A DNA stretch of 48,718 bases from Ceraceosorus guamensis (GCF_003144195.1 NW_020290102.1:1-48718); one strand, 5' to 3'. Positions 33,061 through 44,601 are shown, counted from the first letter of the stretch. The notes: generated by a model from the sequence alone, not told the origin. A program made the numbers and translations.

Positions 33061-34782
33061 TCAGGAGCACCGAGTATCGCCCTCACACGCAACACGAGAC
33101 GAGACCGTATGACAGCAAGCAGATAGCGGTGCCATAGTAAGTTGGTGGCGCGTACAGGTCAGATAATGGCGGAGAAGGGTAAACAACTACACAGCACGTC
33201 ACTTTGTACCTCTGAGAAGAAGCGCGATCGCGAGCGCGTTCCTCGGGTATGCCGCCGCGTCACGCAGCGTGGAGGGGACATGCTGTGATGATGGATAAGC
33301 AGGTGACTGCTGGTATACTGCGTCTCGTCTCACCTTCCTGCGGCGGCAACACAGCTATAGTACACGCCAGTGACGCCACAGCGAGGTCCATCAGTGCACG
33401 ACGATCGGTCGCCAGCAAGTCGATTGATTGCGCCTTGTTCGAGCAGTCGAGAGCAGTCAGATGAATATATGCGCAACGCCAAGGTGCGACCGCGGTCCAC
33501 GATCCCTCTTTTGAATCACGAGTGGCAATCAATTAATGTAGATCGAATCATCAGCACCACGATCCGCACGAGCTTATTCACTCCATCATTCACATAATAG
33601 TTCTATACCTATGCTGTGCTGATGCATGGATGGGAAGGCGCGAGCTGGCCTGTAACGCCGCAGCATAGGATGACTGATGAGTACGCGATGGTGAAGCGTG
33701 AGTGCGATTCGTGATTGCCGGCCTCGACTGTGACCTGCAACAGATCGAGTCAAAAGTCTGAGTGCCTTCGATAGAGGCACACGCAAGATCTGATTCACGT
33801 GATGCTCATTCCCACCCTCAGCCTTATAGTTTGAATACGGGTTTGAACGTGGTGAGCGACACCTCATCTCGTCGTGCATGTCATCTGACGCGATGAGAGG
33901 CGGTGCTCCGTGCCGGCCTGTTCAGCAGGATGATTCGCCGCTGTAACATACATATACATGCTGCACGTACAGCAACCATGTCCTCGCTCGCCCGCGCTAG
34001 CCTTGCCTGCCTGATTCACCTGTTTCAGGAACAAGTGGCGCCTCGGAGAAGATCAGTCGGAATCATGAAGATGTATATATAGTCAGCATGAAACAAGCTG
34101 ATGAATCCATTAGCAAGGGATGGATATACATATCAATTGATGTTGTTCGCGGTGCGGAGTGCTCGCGACCAGCGCAGCGGTCAGACTTCTTCGAGCGCGG
34201 ATGTTCGCACTCGTGGAATGCCGCGCTGCATGGATCGCTGATGAGTCACGAATATATATATAGTCACGAGTATACCAGAGCAGCAAGCGACCTGGCCGCG
34301 AGTGGCTCGAGTGATGGATGTTGAGAGTCAGGCACAAAGAAAGGTACATGAGTCCAACAGGCGAAAACAAAGTGACCTTGACACGAGCGACGGTTGACGA
34401 GCCTTGATTCGTGATTGAGTGAGAAGAGGCTCCAGCAGCATGGCCAGCATCAGAGTTCCCTCAGCTGCGCAGCCTGATGTGACGGTGACTGGTCACAATC
34501 AAGCGGCCAAGTCTCGTCTACGTATAGCCTTCAAAGCGGAGATGACCCGTTCCAACGCTGACCTTTCACCCCTGCGGATCGTGCTGACCAAGCGTCAGCA
34601 TCGCTCGCCCATACATCTTGGGCATCTTCGACGCACTACGGTCCTCGTCATTGCACACAGCTCATTCGTCATCATCATCACGATATAGAAAGCCAGAAAG
34701 GAGCCATGTGTGCGCATCGACGCAGCCAGACCAACGCGTGCTAAAATCTTAGGCGTCATTCATTCGTCCAGTCCCGCATCGC
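33061..34782. other. Intergenic, about 1.7 kb
   Basis: No supported gene. Between 34245 and 34275 a GAGTCACGA word, an ATATATATATA tract and a second AGTCACGAG word follow each other. ACTCGTGATT-type words also occur near 33510 and 33700. The right part is the 3' flank of the MFS gene, the left part the upstream region of the tentative SNARE-like gene. Confidence 0.5.
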
Positions 34783-36738
34783 CTAGCCGTGGGATTTTTC
34801 TCTGCGCTCATCTTCTTCCCGCATGAGGCGTTTGTGGATGCGACTGCGCGCACGGAGATGCGGTCCAAAAAAGAAGAGGACAAAAGGCGCGATGCCTAGG
34901 AAGGCGGATATGCAGGCTAGTACGGTGGAAGCGATAGGCGGCGAGAGGTTCCTGTACATGCCGTGGGCAAAGAGTCCAAAAGTGCCTCCAAAGATGTTCC
35001 TTAGCAGAGCTTGGCAAGCTATGCCACTGCTTGCATATGTTTCGTAGCTGTCCGAAATGTAGTTGAGCGTCGCGAGGTAGATGATGTAGGTGCCCCAGGA
35101 GAACAGCACCAAGCCAAGGATGGGCACTGCCGGATGCACGTCTGCCTGCCCTCCCCAACCGTACCAAAACAGACCGCCTACGGTGAAGACGGCACCTGGC
35201 ATGGACCAATACAATCTGGCTTCTGCCGGTGCCTTGCCACCTGCCCTCTCTGCTGCCCTATCGTAAAGCTTGGCCTGGTGCAGGTTTGTCAAGAAGCCGA
35301 TCAGCCCGCCCACGGGAATGGCCAACAGAACGGTATTGATCAAAGCAGCGTCCCAGCCATACACCATAAAGGTGTCCGACACGCCCTCGAGCGAAAGAAA
35401 AACGACGCCCCACAAGAATCTTTCGATTTGGGCACGTGCATCTGGTCAGCCTGGGACCCGAGCAGCAGCGTCACGCGGCGTACCACTCACCCGATCCAGA
35501 GAGCTAGGAAAGCAACGATTGGCTCGGTAACAAAGAAAAGAATCGGTCGTCCAAGATTTCGCGACGCCATCAGGATGAAGGACTTTCTCTCCTCCTCATC
35601 TTCCGTCATGTGCTTGATGCCCTGCTCTTTGCTTATGCGCTGAGCTCGCTTCGAGAGTAGCACACCTTCTCTGGTCTCTTCCATGAATGCCAGCATGATC
35701 GCCAAAGAGCCCAAAGCCACAGCACCCTGCCACCAGAAGCTGCATGTAGGAGGGGCAGATGGTCAGCGCCAATTTCACCTGGCGAGACACCTTTTCGCCA
35801 GCCACTCACATCCATCTCCAGCCGATGGTCTGCACAGTCCAGCCGGATGCGGTGGAGCCGATGCCCTGACTCATGCTATTAGGAGACCGGTGGCAGAAGC
35901 CTTGTCAGACATCGAGCGCGTCGCTCGCTCGACAGCACCAGACTCACAATACAATCAGCACAAAGAAGCCCATAGGTATGGCCCGCTGAGATTTTGGGAA
36001 GAGGTCCGCGACGCTACCCGCGCACATGGTGTTGCCCACCGACCCGGCGCATCCTTGCACTATCCTCGAGCCCAAAATGGCGCCAATGTTCGGAGCCAAA
36101 GCTTGCGGAATGAACATCATCGTGTACAGAAAGAGTGCAATCAGGTAGAGCGGACGTCGACCGTGGATCTCCGATAAGGGCGCCAGTACCAGTGGTGTGA
36201 GAGCTACAGGCACGAGATACGCCGTTGTGCCCGTCAACCAGACCGTTTCGCTGGTGTTGAACTCTGCTGCGCCGACTTGCTGAGCTGTGGTGTAGCCGGT
36301 GGCGTTCATCTACGATGGGCACGACTGTGAGTAGGCAAAAGTTGACTCGACGCAGTAGTCGGCGGACTCACGGCTGTAGAGCTGTTGAAGAGAAGAGCTA
36401 CTCCGAGCGCAAACCATTTCCGGCCTGGCGTTTGCGTGGACGAGTGAGGCGAGCGGCCTGAATAAGCGGTGATCGAGGTCCTCGGGTGACATGCGCGGCA
36501 GGCTTCACTCACCTAGTGACCAATTGAAAGGATGTTCGGGATCATCGTCATCCCAATGTATCAGCTGTGCGCCTGTCTTTGAGACGGTGCGCCTCTCGTT
36601 CAGCGGAGGACGGATTGGCTTGCTGGGCTCGTTGCTGCTGGTAGGGGTAGGCGCTTCTGGCGACTGAGGCGTAGCCAGGCCCTCTTCTTGCTGCTTCTCG
36701 GCGTTGACGCTCATACCGGCCTGATTTTGCTCGAGCAT
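34783..36738 (-). CDS. MFS multidrug/polyamine-type transporter, DHA1 family (530 aa)
   Basis: Six exons: 36513-36738, 36372-36424, 35948-36309, 35810-35875, 35491-35739 and 34783-35419, all GT-AG with exact frames. The cytosolic N-terminus (MLEQNQAGMSVNAEKQQ) is followed by DDDDPEHPFNWS, the conserved D-P-x-N-W entry of fungal DHA1 carriers, then RKWFALGVALLFNS (first membrane helix). The family signatures are LAPLSEIHGRRPLYLIALFLY (motif A between helices 2 and 3), GSRIVQGCAGSVGNTMCAGSVADLF and GWRWMFWWQGAVALGSLAIML with the MEETRE loop after helix 6. The second half ends with SYETYASSGIACQALLRNIFGG, which is very typical, and a basic tail RIHKRLMREEDERREKSHG. Proton-coupled export of drugs or polyamines at the plasma membrane is the usual role; the real substrate is unknown. 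No toxin or metabolite cluster is beside it. Confidence 0.94.
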
Positions 36739-39700
36739 GGGTGAAGAAGGCAGGAAGGTGGAAAGACACAAACACACAACCGGGCGCGGGATCGAGTCTG
36801 TTTGACTCCTTATAGGGCTGGCCACGTCAGCACTGCTCTCCGCTATGCAAAACCACACGATCGCTTCGGTCCGGTACGCTCGAGCACTATTTGCCAAGAA
36901 ATGCTAAATGGACGACCTCCGCCGCTGAAGGTTATCAATAGAAATCGCCATGTGCAGATCAGGCTTGCTGGTGCTGCAGGCCTCCGCAAAATTGCTTGCA
37001 AATGATCCGCTCATTTCGGCACTCGTTCTTCTAACGTTCACGTACCGGTACTGCCAAGGCACCCGCGCTGCAAAGCCACTTGATGAACCACGTTCCGAAG
37101 CCCATTTGCCCGGGCCGGGCGACATTACTTCCGCTTTGTCACTTGTGCCATCCGCTCTGCTGTTGTCAAGAGCACTGGGGTCTCTGGCGAGAACCCAGTT
37201 TGAAATGGTTGCATCGCGGGCAAAGAGCGGAAGAGCTTGATAGCGGAAGGATCGGATTGGCACGACCTTTCGCACCCCAGCACGTACTACTTGTATGTAG
37301 CTCGAACCCTTGCGCTCGAGACACATGGTGCAGGGGCGCAGCTCCACAATTAACTGATAGGAAACATCCGAGAAGCGACGCGCCCGCCTGCAGCTTCTCC
37401 GCACCAGTCCATCATGCACTTGCCGCGGCCATCGCCAGTAGTAGGGATGGCAGACCAGTTTGCCTGGCTAGCCGCATACTGTAACCCGATCCTTGCGGTA
37501 CCGCCGGCATACGACCTGCTGCTGCTTTTGGAAGCTGGAGTGCGTTTAGAATGGTCGTCGTCATTTGTCACGGAAGCGGCGCTGAGCGATTCGACGATGA
37601 GAACGGCTGTTCCCGATAAGCGGAGATGATTTTCGCGCGGTTTGAGAGTCGCTTAGCGTCAGCTTGGCAGAATTTCGTAGGCAACCCCTTCATCTTTGGC
37701 TTGGGAGGGAGGGCAAAACGCCGAGGTGAGCACGGCCTGTCGAGCGTTTTGCAGCTCTAGATATCATTGCGGTGTACAGTCACAGTGCCTACTGTACCGC
37801 ACAATCGTCGAATGCAGAGTGATCTCACCAACACTGGCCGCGACGAGGCCTGTCCAAACAAAAAGCTCGCAATCTTCTCAGCCATCTGCTCTGATGAATG
37901 GCATGCAGAGCAGGATATCCGTCGGCTTGGTCGCGCGATCGTTGATTTGGTGCCCCTCCCCGTCGTGTCGATCGTGGTCGCTGCAACAATCGGACTTACG
38001 AATCATCGAACTCAATAATTGTGACACCTTACAGTACTACTGTAGATCGCAGCTGCTCTCCGCAAACAGATCTCGCGCTAGCGCGTTTTCACGCTTGCTT
38101 ATCTCTTGGCCGCCTTGCAGGGTCCCTTGAAGGTTCGAGAGCATTCTTGCGCGTGATGCTTCGGTCACGTGCCCGGCACCCATATCTCTCGGGGCCAAGT
38201 AGGGAGCCGCATGCTGCATTCGTCGTCGTCCACGATCTATTGATCCCTGCTTGTCGTTATGCGGTCCCATCGTGTAATTATAAGAATCTCGTGAATCTCG
38301 CACCCCCACTCGCACCCCCACTCGCACTATACATGTAGTGCGCGCGTGCGGGCAATGCCAAGCTTTGCGCTCACATGACGGCGGAAAGCCACACCCGTCA
38401 AGACACCGCTGCTACACCAAGTGTCAATGCTTGGCAAGCACGGCTGCGAAGACAGACCATCATCCTGGTGATGAGCTAGCTGGTCAGGCGACATGCCAGC
38501 ACTCGTTTCTGCAGTCGTGCGTCAAGCTACGATGTGTGTTGCGATTAAAGCTGCGCTGCCGTCAATTGGAGATCCGACAACAATCGCGATGTGCAAGGCA
38601 AGCAACGGAAAGGTGAGCCTGCAGATGGCATATTCGCTGTACTGTAGGTACATGTACAGTAACGAGTACAACAGTCGTGAGTGTGAGTAGCAGGTTGCAT
38701 ACATGATCCCGGCGCCATTACGAGCGACACTTTGCTCATTTGGATCTCGTCCAGCATGCAACTTCCATGCAGCTGCTGTGCTAGTCTGCTCGTCTGTCTC
38801 GCTACTCCCCTCCCCTTGCTGGCTTCAGCCCCATCACACTTTTTTCCAATTGCTTCTTGCACAAGTCTGAGCCACTGTACGCGAGCGAATGTCAGCGGTG
38901 ACATGTTCTTCTACACTTGAGCAGACCCATCGCGATAGGCCCACGACTACATGCGAGATCTGCCTCAGGAGCCAGCAACCGTAGCTGTGGATGCGACTTC
39001 TGATTGCTCGTGGTTCCCGAACAGCGTTTCAACTGTTCAGAAGTTGCTCTATTTACGTGGGCGGACGTCATCCTACGGCGACTTGGTGCTCGGCTACTGA
39101 TGAAGCTGCAGGCAGCTATACTGTACATCAAAAGGATGCTGGTCTGATGAGTGCATGCATGCATATGCTGCAACACTCCCGAGTCACACTCAAACTCGAC
39201 TTTGTGGGAGAGATGCCAGGCACCGCGCCGAGACGCGAATGCCCCTCGCCGGACACGGCGATTCGCGTGTTAAAAGCTGCGATGTTTCGTGCCGCGCGTG
39301 CCTCTTTTGGCGGGGTAACGCAGCAGTCGATCGTAATTTGAGTCGGAGTCGTGAGTGCTCATGCTGCATGGGCTGACCACACAGCTCGGCTGTACGGCCG
39401 ACACGCACCTCGATCGCAGCAGTAGTGTGACTCATACGGCGTCTGCTCTTGATTTTGCTTGTGCCTCTCTGCCTCTGCCTCTGCCTCTGCTTTTGCCCCT
39501 GCCCGCCTTCCTCCACACGTAAAAATAAAAAGACAGCTTGACTCTACGCCGTGGCATGAACGCACGCATCTTTACAATCCCGATCAAGGATGCCGCGGTT
39601 TGAGAGTCCGATCAAGACGCATTCATTGGTCTGAAGCGTGCAGAAGAGCCGGCACTTGACATTTATGCAGCGAGCTGCGTCGAGCGGCTGCAGCTTCCGG

Positions 39701-40020
39701 ACGCAGCAAGAAACGGGAGACTGAATTGCCCAGCATGGGATGGCGTTCAAGGTCTTGGCCAACCGCGTTGAGCCGGAGCGTTGTTCCGCAGAGCAGATTC
39801 GTGATCGAATTGATTGGTGAATGACGACTAGACAGACGTCTGGAAGTCGTATAAGGGTATCATCAAGGGAAGATGCCCCCTTCATCTTCCTCCCTTCACC
39901 CACATCCTTCCATCTCTGCATACTTGACCGACCGACACTCTCCTTTGAGGAGCGAAGCGGATCGTGCGCATCCATCCATCGATCTAGCAAATACACTCTC
40001 CAAGTAGGCAAGCGTCAATC
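36739..40020. other. Intergenic, about 3.3 kb
   Basis: No supported gene on either strand; open frames reach about 170 codons but have no family features or plausible splicing partners. There is a CTCGCACCCCCA direct repeat near 38307-38331 and a CTGCCT array at 39469-39490. The last 150 bp form the pyrimidine-rich (CTTCATCTTCCTCCCTTCAC) promoter of the small gene at 40021. Confidence 0.5.
39469..39490. repeat. (CTCTGC)n hexanucleotide microsatellite
   Basis: About three and a half copies of CTCTGC in intergenic DNA. Confidence 0.75.
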
Positions 40021-40500
40021 ATGCTGCACGCTGTTGTGCCCATTGGCGGCGCGGCCTTTGTCCACCCGTCCATATCTTCTCCAACCAGCGCATCAGACTG
40101 TTTCACCTCACCCACCAGTCGATTTTCCTCCTCCTCCTCCTCCTCTTCGCACGATGGTTGGGGCAATGATCAAGCGCTTCGAACACCAGAGCAAGAACGA
40201 GAAGCGAAGGTATATGCAGCGTCCGTCTTGGCTCACACGCGCGCAATGTGGCAAGCAGAGAGGGACAACATCGAAAGAGCAAAGTTGGATCGCGCCAGCA
40301 GATCTCCTCCCACTGGTGGTTTGAGCAGCAGCCCTTTGGCCAAGATTTCTCCACTGCCAGCTGCCTCGGCGGCTCCGCAAATCAAACCTCCCGCACCTGC
40401 TGCCACATCTAGACACGCCAGGGCCAAGAGCGAGGGCGCGGGGATGGGACTCTTTAGAGGTTTCACCACTGGACGTTCGAGACGCAACCAAAGAGCTTGA
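40021..40500 (+). CDS. Small uncharacterised protein (159 aa)
   Basis: Single exon from the ATG at 40021 (TCAATCATG) to a TGA at 40500. The protein starts MLHAVVPIGGAAFVHPSISS, then has a run of eight serines encoded by TCC repeats. The only part likely to fold is a charged helix, EQEREAKVYAASVLAHTRAMW followed by QAERDNIERAKLDR (about residues 58-92). After that it is Pro/Ala/Ser-rich and ends in a basic tail, GLFRGFTTGRSRRNQRA. There is no convincing signal peptide and no membrane segment. A strong pyrimidine-rich tract at 39870-39930 looks like a fungal core promoter. I do not recognise the family. Support for it being real is the promoter, the length and the codon pattern of the helix. 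Confidence 0.6.
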   Translation: MLHAVVPIGGAAFVHPSISSPTSASDCFTSPTSRFSSSSSSSSHDGWGNDQALRTPEQEREAKVYAASVLAHTRAMWQAERDNIERAKLDRASRSPPTGGLSSSPLAKISPLPAASAAPQIKPPAPAATSRHARAKSEGAGMGLFRGFTTGRSRRNQRA

Positions 40501-42017
40501 TCTTGTGAGTAGGATCCCTCCTTCTGCACATACGTTTGCGTTTTACGGGAGTTCGGAAAGCGCACCTTGCAGCATGTCAATACGGTGCTGACCAGTGTTT
40601 GGCATTTTGCCAATGACCAGGACCATACCTTCAACTCGAGCCTCGCACCCACGCCAACTTTGATTCTTCTTGTTTTTTTTTTGGGGAATTGGCACCCTCA
40701 CATGTCCAAGTCGAATCGTTCCAGATCTCTCCACACATTTGTAACTGTAACCTCTACCATCGTCATTAGCGTCATTCCGCTCCTTCTCTCTTACTGTACC
40801 CTTGGTTTCAATACAGACAGACTAGAACCACCCGAGAACCGCGCTCCCGAGCTGAAGCATCCATCCCATGATCAGCCAGCCAGTCAAGAGTGCGATGCTG
40901 TATAAATTCCAGCCACAAACGAAGCTGTCCCCGTCGCAACTCTTTGAGTGTGCACATAGTCCAATGGCCTTTTCTGTGTGTGGTTCACCGCGCGTCGCAT
41001 GCGGCGACTGCAGTATGCGAACGTTTGATGTGAGGACATGGCAGAGAGAAGCTTTGACGCGCGCTAGCAATTCACACCATCCGTGCAAAGGCCTCAGCAC
41101 CCACGACCAACATGCGAAAGGGAGGTAGCACCCGGGCGAGCAGGAAAAACTGAAGATACACTTTCGTGTGCGAAACAGCAGAGCGACGGAAGACGCAAGA
41201 CCCAAGTTCATCAAATGTAGGACCCTCAACGACGGTCAATCTCCAGCAGTCTGCCACCTTTTGCCACCAAAAAAATTCCAAACCGCATGCGGTCCGGCAT
41301 CGAAATGGCAGCAAGACGCGAGAATGACCCTCCCCCTCCACAAGGGGGAAGGTGTTCGTTAAATTGGCTCTGGCCCCCTCGTTTCGTTCCAGAGAACGCA
41401 AACGACCTCGTTTCGTTCCAGAGAACGCAAACGAGGGGTGTTGGATATCTCCCGCTAGTTTAGGTGCACGTGTCACGAGGTATAAAAGACGCGCGACCAG
41501 ATAAGAACGGGATGACGAACGAGTCGTCACAGCTCGGGCCTGCGCTTCGCTGGGGCGCCTTGGCGAGCCTCGTTCCGGTAAGGAGGGGCAATTATCCTAC
41601 AACCCTGTCAAGTCTCGCAACGAACCTCCGAATGCAGTACGTCGGACGACGCCCAGACTTAGATCTACTAAAGCCGAGCCGCGTGCCCGCACGCGCTCTA
41701 GCCGCAGATACGCCCATCATCAGCTGATCGGTGATCATCACCCGTCTCACGCTCGAGCTTTCTGGCTTTTGCTATATGATTGCGCCAGGTGACGCCATTG
41801 TGACCAGGTCGCACTCGTGTGCTTCCATAGCCGAGGTGTTACAGTATCGCGCCGAAGCGTCCTCTCGTCGGACCAACTCCGGACGCGAAGGCCGGACGAG
41901 CTGAGGTTTGATACGTCAGCTTGTCGGCCGTGTCATGGTGTGAAGAGCTTGCGTGCTTGGGGGATGCGGGAAGAAGGCTGCGAGACTGGAGTGATTTGCA
42001 TTCGAGGTGTGCAAAGC
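40501..42017. other. Intergenic, about 1.5 kb
   Basis: No supported gene. It contains a T-run (about 11 T) at 40672-40682 behind the small gene, which could serve its 3' end, a perfect 29-bp tandem duplication at 41377-41434, and a TATA-like GGTATAAAAG at 41479-41488 without a convincing downstream gene. A minus-strand frame of 152 codons (41072-41530) runs through the duplication and has no domain features. Confidence 0.5.
41377..41434. repeat. Perfect 29-bp tandem duplication
   Basis: Two identical adjacent 29-bp copies (41377-41405 and 41406-41434), each starting CCTCGTTTCG and ending GCAAACGA. The unit is not a multiple of three, so it is unlikely to be coding. Identity suggests a recent event. 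Confidence 0.95.
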
Positions 42018-43047
42018 TTAGACTGTTACCATGGGACAGGGTCTGAAGTCAGCGCTCCGCTTGTGGATAACTTCAGGATGCCGATGTATTCAGAAACGGC
42101 AAGGGGATGCTCACCGCGAGAGGGGTACAGCATGACGCGAACCACAGCGCCGAACGCCTTGGGAGGAATGTTGGTGCGGAACTTAGCCCTGACAACGCCA
42201 GAGTTGCCATGAGGCCTGGTAACGCGACCCCAGATCACGCGGACCTTGGAGCCTCTGACCTCCTTGTGCGCTCTGTAAACGTACGCAACTCGCTGTGGAG
42301 TATGATGGGGCATGGATCGTCAACTGGAGCTCGAAGCAAGTAGCATAGAAGAGATGCGAGCACAAATCCCGTGCTCCCCCGTTCTCCACACTTGGTTTCG
42401 GGCAGGTCCAGCAGCAACATAAGCACCATGTGGCTGGCGCTCCTACGCACGTGTCTCTCTTGTGCGTCCCTCCTTCCAATCTGCTAATCGATTGAATCCC
42501 TGCTAGTGACCACCAGTTGCAACGAGTGCTAGCTGGAATCTGCAGCCAGCACCGCTTCGCAGAGCTTCCATTTCTCCTAAGACTCACCTTGCCCAAGTAG
42601 AACTGAGCCTCCTTCTGGTCCGCAACACCCTCGAGCTTGACGAGAGATGTGTGCTCACTGGCGACGTTCTTGCCGCGCTTGTGACCCAAAATACGACCCT
42701 TAGTGTAAAGACGAGTCTGTGGATAAAGATGCGGCAACTGCGTGCGTTAGCAAGTGGTTCGAGACGCCGTGGTAAACAGACTGGGGCGAGTGCGGGTAAA
42801 TTATTCCAGGTATGACTCCATCCCGATGTTGGCATCGTGAGCTAGGGCGTCTACACTTTTAATCATCCCTGTCCATGCAGCGCCATACGCCCTCGCTGTC
42901 GCATCGTCCTGGCGCGTCCATCGATGACCAGAAAATGGCTCAAGGTGCCAATCGAACTGCGCATGCTCCCTGCCTCTGCTCATCGCTGACACCTCTTCCC
43001 TTCGTGCTCAGACTACCACCTTTGATCTGGCGAAAGATGCTTACCAT
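42018..43047 (-). CDS. RPL33: 60S ribosomal protein eL33 (L35Ae family, 104 aa)
   Basis: Component of the large ribosomal subunit. Four coding pieces: 43045-43047 (the ATG alone, ATG|GTAAGC), 42588-42716, 42115-42292 and 42018-42022 (two bases plus TAA). The product starts [18 protein letters not shown], with [43 protein letters not shown] and the family signature [20 protein letters not shown], and finishes [12 protein letters not shown]. Family members usually end YPSNI or similar, so the 5-nt last piece (GT of the donor replaced by TC-TAA after GTAACAG) is the best way to end on time; without it the frame adds about 16 unrelated residues. The first and second introns (328 and 295 nt) are much longer than others in the window. 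It lies head-to-head with the Bud20-like gene. Confidence 0.95.
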
Positions 43048-43574
43048 CTTGAAGAAATTGTCTGAAAGGCCGAGATGTCGATAGGTTTGTGGTCGTGAAA
43101 GAGAGCATGGGTGGCTGTGAGCTGTCCTAGAAGCCTGGATTCGGCTCGACTCGATGCGTGATTTCTGGACTTCACAGCTGCGGGCGCGCATGCGTTACGA
43201 TAGCCACGTGGGTGACCGGTCCCTTAGTAGGCGCAGATCTGCGTAACGCGTATGCGCCCCACTCCATCTTGATCACTGGACCGCGACTGCATGCAGCCAC
43301 GTGGTCGAGAATCGGCTAAGCCCTATGGTCATCTTCATCTCGATGAGCTTGATTCATTCTCGTGATCTGGTGGCTCCAACCACGAACGCTGCATCCCTGT
43401 CTGCATGCGTGGTGTCGGACAAGCGACCTTCACCCAAGTCACGACTGATGGCCACCGCCTCTGCTCTGATAGCATTCCATCCAGCACTATATATTGCTCG
43501 ACAGCCACCAGCTACTTTCTCCAAGTATACCACCGCTGCACCACTCCCGTTCGCCACATCTTCTAGGAGTCAGA
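43048..43574. promoter_or_regulatory. Shared divergent promoter of eL33 (-) and Bud20/ZNF593 (+)
   Basis: The 527 bp between the two start codons must drive both genes. A TATATATT motif at 43488-43495 is about 80 bp before the Bud20 ATG. The eL33 side is pyrimidine-rich on its sense strand just before the ATG (ttcttcaagATG). Whether one shared element controls both ribosome genes cannot be told by eye. Confidence 0.65.
43488..43495 (+). promoter_or_regulatory. TATA-like element of the Bud20 gene
   Basis: TATATATT about 80 bp upstream of the ATG at 43575, at a plausible distance for a short leader. Confidence 0.45.
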
Positions 43575-44058
43575 ATGCCCTACGCGCGCAAAAGATCCCA
43601 CCATGGTCGTCGAGGTGAGCGGATTGCGCTCCTATGCGGCCTGCTTGCCCAGCCGGACACTGCGACTGACATTAATCTCCCCTCCTGCCTACTGGAACTG
43701 CTCAGACATTCAAAGAGCCATGCGCACTCGTGCGCGCAAGCTTGATGCCGATCAAATCAGCGACAATTTGCGCTCGAGCGAGAAGACGGCAGCCTTGCTG
43801 AATCCGAGCAACTTGGATGTGGACAAACCTGGTCTCGGATTGTTCTACTGCATCCAATGCGATCGTCATTTCCCTACCGACAAAGATCGAGAATCGCATC
43901 TCGCAAGTAAACAGCACAAACGCAGCGCCAAGAGGGCTGCGGAAGAGGCGCACACGGTTGCAGCGACCGGGCTGTCAGTCGGAGTGGGAGTAGACAACAC
44001 ACAACGCTCGGCTCCTTCGGTGAAGGCGTCTGTCCAAACCGACCAAATGGCGGCGTAG
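43575..44058 (+). CDS. BUD20: Bud20/ZNF593-family zinc-finger protein, 60S subunit biogenesis (130 aa)
   Basis: Two exons, 43575-43614 and 43706-44058, with a 91-nt GT-AG intron that splits an aspartate codon. The protein starts MPYARKRSHHGRRDIQRAMR, the basic N-terminus of the family, followed by TRARKLDADQISDNL and the C2H2 finger FYCIQCDRHFPTDKDRESHL with HKR after it (Cys62, Cys65, His78, His84; C-x2-C-x12-H-x5-H). In yeast Bud20 is a shuttling factor that rides on pre-60S particles and helps their nuclear export. Length is close to the family norm, with an added Ala/Thr/Ser-rich C-terminus of about 40 residues. The divergent neighbour is a 60S ribosomal protein. The stop codon lies only 23 bp from the stop of the convergent minus-strand gene. 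Confidence 0.93.
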
Positions 44059-44081
44059 AATCAGAATGGAACAACGCGGGC

Positions 44082-44601
44082 TCACTTGATGCAGCAGCGC
44101 AGGCAAGCCTTTCGATGAACCTGAACTCTAATGCTCACGCGTCTCGGTGCGCCCAGCAAGGCCAGCTCTGAGCCCCCCGAAGTCGAGAGGCGAAATGTGA
44201 CCATCTCCTGGACTTTGAGACGGCTCACGTCTCCCAGCTGGCCCCACATGCGCTTGGCTGGTGTTTGTATTCTTCTAGAAAAGACGCGCGCTTTGGCCTC
44301 GTCGCAATTGCATGCGACGCACGGCCCCCCACTCGGCGTTAGCCTCATCCTCCCCGATTACTTACTCGGACGCGCAATCTGCACGCGGTCAGGAGGTGCT
44401 ACGTCCCACGCGATGCCCAGCTTGTCGAGGTCTACTTCCTCAAGTTGCGATCGCGACCCGATGGCATCATTCCACATAAGTGCGCACGGCTCGCCGCTCG
44501 GATCCCAACGCTGGGTGCGTGTCAAAGCACGAGCCTCTGGTCCGGAGAACACTCTGGCCCCAGGAAGCTTTCCATTCGCCCACTCCCTTGCCTTTTTGGG
44601 T
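44082..44601 (-). CDS. Uncharacterised gene, C-terminal two exons (N-terminus unresolved)
   Basis: Two exons that splice well: 44366-44601 (after acceptor CAATCAG, ending A|GTAAGT) and 44082-44257 (after ACACCAG). Joined, they give about 137 residues starting with RPKKAREWANGKLPGARVF, continuing SGPEARALTRTQRWDPSGEP, VDLDKLGIAWDVAPPDRVQI, MWGQLGDVSRLKVQEMVTFRL and ending RKACLRCCIK. The sequence looks like a compact basic protein, with alternating charged and hydrophobic strands. I cannot name a family. I could not find a first exon with an ATG in phase between 44602 and the divergent gene at 44880, so the start is missing. The 3' end faces the Bud20 gene at 23 bp distance. Confidence 0.4.

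Noticed and set aside
36904-37419. Minus-strand open frame of 171 codons upstream of the MFS gene
   Set aside because: No family resemblance, poor context for the start and no splice partner.
41479-41727. TATAAAAG followed by a 71-codon open frame (ATG at 41512)
   Set aside because: The ATG is only about 25 bp after the TATA motif, too close for a transcribed start, and the peptide has no features.
42293-43044. snoRNA hosted in the long eL33 introns
   Set aside because: Searched by eye for C/D and H/ACA boxes and found no convincing pair.
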